Shown here: positions 7,032 to 11,647 of the stretch, one piece after another | How the letters are laid out: the number at the start of each line of letters is the position of its first letter | How positions within the stretch are numbered: the stretch's first letter is position 1 | NCBI GenBank assembly: GCA_022842255.1 | Contig: JALHPW010000093.1 | Span: 1 to 11,647 of the forward strand | Direction: 5' to 3' | DNA: 11,647 nt | Source of the DNA: Saprospiraceae bacterium | GTDB taxonomy: Bacteria; Bacteroidota; Bacteroidia; Chitinophagales; Saprospiraceae | Made by a program: the position numbers and the translations under genes | The notes under the pieces: model-generated | The model's input: only the letters and a program-made list of their open reading frames with translations | Told to the model about the DNA's origin: nothing | Database searches by the model: none

Positions 7032-7187
7032 ATGAAATTTTCCCGCTTTTTTCCGCCAGCGTTGTTGTTGCTTTTTGTGGTAGCAGTGCTTGCCCCGGCT
7101 TGCAGTGAAAAGGTTGGCTGCCCGAAGGCAACCCACGCCAGTGATGTTTTCTCCAAAGATGCCAAGAAAAAGAGCAAGAAAAACTGA
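7032..7187 (+). CDS. Mini-lipoprotein A, lysine-rich (51 residues)
   Basis: A 51-residue ORF with a clear lipoprotein signal: basic start M-K-F-S-R, hydrophobic stretch at about 6-20, and lipobox L-A-P-A-C24, so C24 would be the lipidated first residue of a mature peptide of only 28 residues. The mature part begins C-S-E-K-V-G-C-P and ends in a run dominated by lysine (K-D-A-K-K-K-S-K-K-N). It is clearly related to the next gene, whose mature start is C-S-K-K-T-G-C-P with a similar lysine tail. The neighbour starts 7 bases after this stop, so the two are surely translated from one mRNA. No function is known to me. A small cationic, cysteine-containing lipoprotein could bind anionic envelope polymers or assist a larger complex, but that is inference. 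Confidence 0.75.
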   Translation: MKFSRFFPPALLLLFVVAVLAPACSEKVGCPKATHASDVFSKDAKKKSKKN

Positions 7188-7194
7188 TTTGGAC

Positions 7195-7380
7195 ATGAAG
7201 ATTCGTCGCTATTGGCCCATGTTTTTCATGTTGTTTTTTGCTGTTGCGTTGGCGGCACCTGCTTGTAGTAAAAAGACGGGTTGTCCGGCTGAATCCAGTT
7301 TAAGAGCTCCCAAAAAGAAAAAAGGAAAGCCACAGAAAGGCTTGATGCCCAAGAAGATGCGCAAAAAAGTGGGCGGTTAA
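7195..7380 (+). CDS. Mini-lipoprotein B, lysine-rich (61 residues), paralogue of A
   Basis: A 61-residue protein with a lipoprotein signal: M-K-I-R-R start, hydrophobic core at about 7-20 and lipobox A-A-P-A-C24. The cysteine is at residue 24, as in the preceding gene. The mature part opens C-S-K-K-T-G-C-P, followed by a strongly basic tail with KKKKGK and KKMRKK clusters and a final G-G. The frame is open further upstream (to an ATG at 7090), but that extension would overlap mini-lipoprotein A and bury the signal peptide, so I chose the ATG at 7195, 7 bases after A's stop. Shared signal layout, lipobox position and GCP motif indicate a tandem duplication, with the tails diverging in length. 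The function is unknown. Location is the inner or outer membrane; an Asp at +2, which causes inner-membrane retention in E. coli, is absent, but that rule may not apply here. Confidence 0.8.
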   Translation: MKIRRYWPMFFMLFFAVALAAPACSKKTGCPAESSLRAPKKKKGKPQKGLMPKKMRKKVGG

Positions 7381-7406
7381 ATACCCTTGCTTTTGTAAAG
7401 TAAATA

Positions 7407-7437
7407 GTGGGTTGTTCGCCATGGGCGAGCAGCCCAT
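7407..7437 (+). terminator. Hairpin terminator candidate after the mini-lipoprotein pair
   Basis: A 14-bp stem pairs 7407-7420 with 7424-7437 around a 3-base ATG loop and includes three G-T pairs; the core TTCGCC/GGCGAG is GC-rich. It starts 26 bases after the TAA of mini-lipoprotein B. Downstream T-content is modest (CGTTTTC at 7442-7448), so it is a plausible but imperfect intrinsic terminator. Confidence 0.5.
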
Positions 7438-7550
7438 TCCTCGTTTTCATACCCCAACAAATAACTTTTTTTGTAAATTCTTTGCAGAAAGCGCAAGTCG
7501 GCTCAATTTTCGCAGCCAAAAAATCTTTTACTCGTTCCAATACCTTTTAC

Positions 7551-7558
7551 TAGCTTTT
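7551..7558 (+). promoter_or_regulatory. Possible -7 element for the HYR-repeat gene (TAGCTTTT)
   Basis: TAGCTTTT matches TAnnTTTG except for the last base and ends 4 bases before the ATG at 7563, exactly the spacing seen at 4417/4422. A second near match, TACCTTTT, begins at 7541. No clear -33 box is present. Apart from the hairpin at 7407-7437 I see nothing else in the 182-base gap before this gene. Confidence 0.3.
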
Positions 7559-7562
7559 ATCC

Positions 7563-10500
7563 ATGAATCGAGCTTTACTCCTTTGCCTTTCGGTCCTCAC
7601 ACTCAATCTTTTTGGTAAGGTCATTTCGCCAGAAAGATTGGAAACAGGAACCCCCATTTTTTCACTAAATTCCCCTAGTAATCTCACTTCAAAACCGCTT
7701 GCCCAGCTCGTTTTGATGGACACCGTGTCGCCGGTAATCAACTGCCCGGCTTCGGAACTTATCCTGATTGCTACGCAAGGCGTCTGCGACACAGTACTGA
7801 ACTATTCCGTTACGGCCACAGACGACCAAGGACCGGCCATTGTGATTCAATTGTCAGGCCCTGCATCGGGCAGTGTTTTTCCGATGGGAGTGAGCACTTG
7901 TGTGTTTTTGGCCACCGATTTGGCAGGTAATACCGCTACCTGTTCTTTTTCTTATACGGTGGAAGATGGCGGGGTACCCATGTTGAATTGTAGGGATTTA
8001 GTCACCATTGCCCTAGATGCCAATTGCATGCGCCCCCTATTGCCTGGGGAGGTTTTGGAGGGCGGTCCTTACGGTTGCTGGAACCGTTATTTTACAGAAG
8101 TGGATCGGATAATGCCCTTTGGGAATGGCCCTTGGGGACCAGCGATTTTTAACGCCAATGATATCAATAAAACATACCAATGCCGGGTCACGGACAACGA
8201 AACCGGCAATAAATGCTGGGGAAACGTCAAAATCCTGGATACTTTACCTCCCGTATTCAATTGCCAGCACCTGGTAGTATCTTGTTCGGAAGATAACCTA
8301 AGCCCCAATTTTTTGAAAGATAGCCTAGGGCTTACCGCCGCCATGCCGCAGGTGAGCGACGCTTGTGGCATCATTACCTTTTTGGGACATATTGACGACT
8401 CTGATTTGCTGAACTGTGATTCCCCGTTTACCAAAGTGATCAACCGGATGTGGCAGGCCAATGATGAACACGGGAACACCAGCACCTGTATCCAGCGAAT
8501 TCAAATGCACCGGCACACCATCGATGAGGTTCAAATTCCGGCAGATATTACCCTGAATTGTCTGGATGCCAACGTGGATCCCGCTGTTACAGGCAGTCCA
8601 TTTGTGATGTACCAGGGCCGCAAATACGAGATGGAAAACAACTCCATCTGTGATATTTCAGCCTTTTATACAGATTACCCACTGCCACTTGCTTGTGGGG
8701 ATGTACGGGTACGCCGCCTCTGGGAGTTGTTTGATTTTTGCACCGGGGAAACACAGAACCTTCTTTTACAAAACATCTACATCCTGGATGAAACAAGCCC
8801 AACCGTAGCCTGCCCAGCATCGCTGTTTATCACGGTGGATGCCGATACCTGTCGTGGTGTAGTGGATTTGCCCGATGCGGTATTGAATGATGCTTGTTCA
8901 CAAATGGCCTCTTTTCAAGCGTTTTGGGATGAGGATGGTCTGTCGAAAACATTGTTGGGTTCTTTGGCCGACTTTTCTGGAAACAACCCCAATAGTTTTG
9001 ACACGCTGGGGGTAATGGGAACGGCTGTTTTCCCGGTCGGCACCACTACGATTTCCTATGTAGCCGAAGACAGCTGTGGCAACATCGGCGACTGCACGTT
9101 CAACCTGACGGTGGCAGATATGGTGCCCCCAGTGGCGAAATGCGATACCTTTTCGACCCTCCAACTTTTGGAGGACGGCACGCTGGCCATTGGTGCTTCG
9201 GCCCTGGACAATGCTTCTATGGATGCATGTACGCCCATAGCTTTTAAAACGCGGTTTTTGGAGGTTAGCGCTTGCCTGTTCGATACGCTTTGGACGGATA
9301 CTCTTCGGTTTTGTTGTTTGAATCAAGACGATACCTTGGACGCGGTGTTGCGGGTATATGACATTCCGGTGCCAAACGGTACGGTGTCCAATACTTTTGG
9401 AAGTGGGCATTTTAGCGATTGTGCGCTGAAAATAGCCATTACCGACCCGAACCCACCGGTTTGTGTAGCACCACAAAACCTGACCGTAGATTGTGAGTCT
9501 TTTGACCCAACACTAGAATCCTATGGAATAATCGTTTCTACTTCCTGTATCGTCGATTCCATGGCCATGGAGGTGGATTATACCCAGTTTGATACGGTTT
9601 GTAATCGGGGGACAGTCACCCGAATTTTCAAGGTTTTTGACGCGGCCGGGAATGTTGGGGGCTGTGCACAAGCAATTACCGTCGATTATGTCCAGGATTA
9701 TTACACGAAATTCCCGGACGACGTGATTGTAACTACCTGCGACTCTACGGGAATTTATGGCGAACCACTTTTCTTTGGGCAAAACTGTGAAGATTTTAAG
9801 GTGGAGTTTACGGATGAAGTTTTCACCGTCGTGCCAGATGCCTGCTTCAAAATCGAACGCACCTGGAAAATCACCAACAACTGTACTTACAACGATACGC
9901 TGCCGCTTATCGTGATTCCAAACCCCAATCCTTTTGCAACCCCAAACCACCCCAGCAACCTACCCGGGCCAATTGTGTCAGCATGTACCACCGTGGGCCC
10001 TTGGGCGGCCAGCACTGTAAAAATAAACCCCACAGACCCTTTGCCTACGCTTTACTGTAATTTTTGGGAGCAAAATGCCAACGGTTACCAGTACAAACAA
10101 ATCATCAAGATAACTGACGGCATAGCGCCTACGGGCACCTACACCGTCCCAGCTTGCTCCAACCAAAACTGGATTACTACCAACAACGCCCAATTCTGGC
10201 ATGAAACCTATTGGACCGACCCCAATATTGGCGGAAACGATATGTGCGAGGAGCCTACGGAGTTGAGTATTGTGGGTACAGACGCTTGTTCTGGGGCGAG
10301 TGTCAACATCGAATACCTGCTTTTCCTCGACTTGGATGGAGATAATATTACAGAAACGGTAGTAAACTCGGTTCATGTGGGAGCGGGTGGATTGGGATGG
10401 AACAATGTGCGGTTTAACAACCTGAATACCCCCAACTTTGTCGGTGGTACCAATCGTGCATTTGACGAACGGCCAGTTCCTGCGGACCAAAAAGTCGGGT

Positions 10501-11645
10501 TTGCTATAGAAGAAACCATTGCTGGCAACACCAAAACCGCAAGGGTTCGATGGAACACTGAGCAGCAGCCCAATGCATATTTCCCACCCGAACTCCCACA
10601 TGGCAACCATAAAATCAAATGGTTCATCACGGACGGATGTGGCAATAACAAGGAAATCGAATATTCATTCTCCATCAGGGATTGCAAAGCACCCACGGCG
10701 GTATGTCTTGCTCCGTTGAGTGTTAATCTACCGCCAGCAGGGTTTATTACCATGCACGCGGCAGATTTCCTGCAATACGCCGAAGACAACTGTACCCCAG
10801 ACAGCTTGATTGATATTGCGATTCGAAAATGTGGATCTGGGACAGGGTTCCCGGTGGATGGCAACGGCAACCCAAGTCAATCCGTCACGTTTAACTGTAC
10901 CGAACTCGGCACCCAATGCGTTGAGATCTGGGCTATTGACAAAGCTGGAAATGCTGATTTTTGTGAAGGAACGCTGCTCTTGAAAGACGATTTGGGAAAC
11001 TGCGGCAGTAACGATTCCATCATCGGCCGTATCATCACAGAGCAAGGAGTCGGGATTGCGGATGTTTCAATATCGATTGAGGGCACCAGTAATTTTGCAC
11101 CCCCGTTCAGCAATTTCTTCCCAAACCTCACAGATAGCCTTGGCTATTATTATTTAGGAAACCAATATCCAATTGATGCAACGTTTGACATCCGTCCGGA
11201 GCGGGACGACAACCCACTAAACGGCGTCACGACCTACGATTTGGTCCTGATTTCCAAACATATAGTAGCCACGGAGCCGCTCAATTCGCCCTATAAAATG
11301 ATCGCGGCGGATGCGAATAAAAGTGGTAGTGTCACTTCGTTTGACATCGTGGAAATCCGAAAACTCATCCTAGGTATTTACATGGAATTGCCCAACAACA
11401 CCAGTTGGCGTTTTGTGGATTCGAGCTTTGTTTTCCCCAACCCGCTCAATCCGTTCCAAACGGGATTCCCCGACACCATTCCTTTCAGCAATCAAGCACC
11501 TTACAATTTCATCGGTATAAAAGTGGGCGATGTGAATAACACCGCGGTGCCGAATTTCCAAGCTCCAGCTGAGGAAAGGTTTGAAGACACAGTGTACTTC
11601 GATACGGAGCATCGTGACGTTCAAATAGGGGATGTTTTGACTTAA
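7563..11645 (+). CDS. Giant secreted HYR-repeat protein with dockerin-like module; frame closes abruptly
   Basis: A 1360-residue exported protein. Residues 1-20 look like a Sec signal peptide (M-N-R, then a Leu-rich core). From about 50 to 1145 it is built of HYR/Ig-like modules with recurrent D-x-x-x-P-x-x-x-C starts: S-P-V-I-N-C near 57, L-P-P-V-F-N-C near 228, S-P-T-V-A-C near 412, V-P-P-V-A-K-C near 522 and A-P-T-A-V-C near 1042. Many module ends read D-x-x-G-N-x-x-x-C. About 1152-1200 is a carboxypeptidase-regulatory-like domain (I-I-G-R-I-I-T, then D-S-L-G-Y-Y-Y-L-G). About 1210-1325 is a dockerin-like module: a degenerate first loop ending G-V-T-T-Y-D, a second loop D-A-N-K-S-G-S-V-T-S-F-D with Ca-binding-type residues, and a final G-D-V-N. 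Its likely role is surface adhesion or matrix. The stop at 11643-11645 falls just after a segment that looks like the beginning of another domain, and no T9SS sorting domain is present. A frameshift or genuine truncation is therefore suspected. Confidence 0.85.
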   Translation: MNRALLLCLSVLTLNLFGKVISPERLETGTPIFSLNSPSNLTSKPLAQLVLMDTVSPVINCPASELILIATQGVCDTVLNYSVTATDDQGPAIVIQLSGPASGSVFPMGVSTCVFLATDLAGNTATCSFSYTVEDGGVPMLNCRDLVTIALDANCMRPLLPGEVLEGGPYGCWNRYFTEVDRIMPFGNGPWGPAIFNANDINKTYQCRVTDNETGNKCWGNVKILDTLPPVFNCQHLVVSCSEDNLSPNFLKDSLGLTAAMPQVSDACGIITFLGHIDDSDLLNCDSPFTKVINRMWQANDEHGNTSTCIQRIQMHRHTIDEVQIPADITLNCLDANVDPAVTGSPFVMYQGRKYEMENNSICDISAFYTDYPLPLACGDVRVRRLWELFDFCTGETQNLLLQNIYILDETSPTVACPASLFITVDADTCRGVVDLPDAVLNDACSQMASFQAFWDEDGLSKTLLGSLADFSGNNPNSFDTLGVMGTAVFPVGTTTISYVAEDSCGNIGDCTFNLTVADMVPPVAKCDTFSTLQLLEDGTLAIGASALDNASMDACTPIAFKTRFLEVSACLFDTLWTDTLRFCCLNQDDTLDAVLRVYDIPVPNGTVSNTFGSGHFSDCALKIAITDPNPPVCVAPQNLTVDCESFDPTLESYGIIVSTSCIVDSMAMEVDYTQFDTVCNRGTVTRIFKVFDAAGNVGGCAQAITVDYVQDYYTKFPDDVIVTTCDSTGIYGEPLFFGQNCEDFKVEFTDEVFTVVPDACFKIERTWKITNNCTYNDTLPLIVIPNPNPFATPNHPSNLPGPIVSACTTVGPWAASTVKINPTDPLPTLYCNFWEQNANGYQYKQIIKITDGIAPTGTYTVPACSNQNWITTNNAQFWHETYWTDPNIGGNDMCEEPTELSIVGTDACSGASVNIEYLLFLDLDGDNITETVVNSVHVGAGGLGWNNVRFNNLNTPNFVGGTNRAFDERPVPADQKVGFAIEETIAGNTKTARVRWNTEQQPNAYFPPELPHGNHKIKWFITDGCGNNKEIEYSFSIRDCKAPTAVCLAPLSVNLPPAGFITMHAADFLQYAEDNCTPDSLIDIAIRKCGSGTGFPVDGNGNPSQSVTFNCTELGTQCVEIWAIDKAGNADFCEGTLLLKDDLGNCGSNDSIIGRIITEQGVGIADVSISIEGTSNFAPPFSNFFPNLTDSLGYYYLGNQYPIDATFDIRPERDDNPLNGVTTYDLVLISKHIVATEPLNSPYKMIAADANKSGSVTSFDIVEIRKLILGIYMELPNNTSWRFVDSSFVFPNPLNPFQTGFPDTIPFSNQAPYNFIGIKVGDVNNTAVPNFQAPAEERFEDTVYFDTEHRDVQIGDVLT

Positions 11646-11647
11646 AA

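Noticed and set aside
7090..7194. Upstream extension of mini-lipoprotein B to an ATG at 7090
   Set aside because: It would overlap mini-lipoprotein A out of frame and place the lipoprotein signal internally; the Arg-rich extension looks like a frame shadow.
9978..10610. Long open frame of 210 residues on the minus strand
   Set aside because: It lies wholly antisense to the HYR-repeat gene, whose protein has clear domain signatures; the minus-strand product shows no recognisable domain.
1..11647. Mobile element, CRISPR array, toxin-antitoxin or phage-defence system
   Set aside because: No transposase, integrase, nuclease, terminal inverted repeats or spaced palindromic repeats were found; the heptamer arrays have no spacers and are too short in period for CRISPR.

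Overview
The window looks like chromosomal DNA of a free-living Bacteroidota, most likely the class Saprospiria (Haliscomenobacter/Lewinella relatives). The pointers are a type IX secretion (T9SS) sorting domain with the YPNPF hallmark, a giant secreted HYR-repeat protein ending in the dockerin-like module typical of Saprospiraceae, Bacteroidota -7 promoter elements (TAnnTTTG) almost touching start codons, and the absence of strong Shine-Dalgarno sequences. All supported genes are on the + strand. The taxonomic call is inference from recognised families; no database search was run.

Layout: (1) 1-3113, the 3' part of a very large secreted protein: CotH-kinase C-terminal part, an InlB-like B-repeat, a right-handed beta-helix, two lamin-tail domains and a T9SS type A sorting domain. 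A strong hairpin follows. (2) 3219-4343, hemW, a radical SAM heme chaperone. (3) 4422-5108, an OmpR/PhoB-type response regulator with no adjacent sensor kinase, preceded by a near-perfect promoter element and a repeat cluster that could be its operator. (4) 5195-6691, an AT-rich gene for an unrecognised four-helix membrane protein. (5) 6704-6943, yidD, the membrane-protein insertion factor, flanked by two different 7-bp-periodic repeat arrays. (6) 7032-7187 and 7195-7380, two tiny paralogous lysine-rich lipoproteins in tandem, ending in a hairpin terminator candidate. (7) 7563-11645, a 1360-residue secreted HYR-repeat protein with a carboxypeptidase-regulatory-like domain and a dockerin-like module. 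Its reading frame closes two bases before the window ends, in the middle of what looks like a further domain.

The two large genes at the edges are cell-surface or secreted adhesion/structural proteins. The middle holds housekeeping genes (hemW, yidD), one regulator and three small or unknown envelope proteins. I see no mobile element, CRISPR array, rRNA or tRNA and no classical defence system. The least described material is the tandem mini-lipoprotein pair with its heptamer-repeat leader, the AT-rich membrane protein whose last codons are made of repeat units, and the abrupt end of the HYR protein. Gene-free gaps are all under 200 bases.
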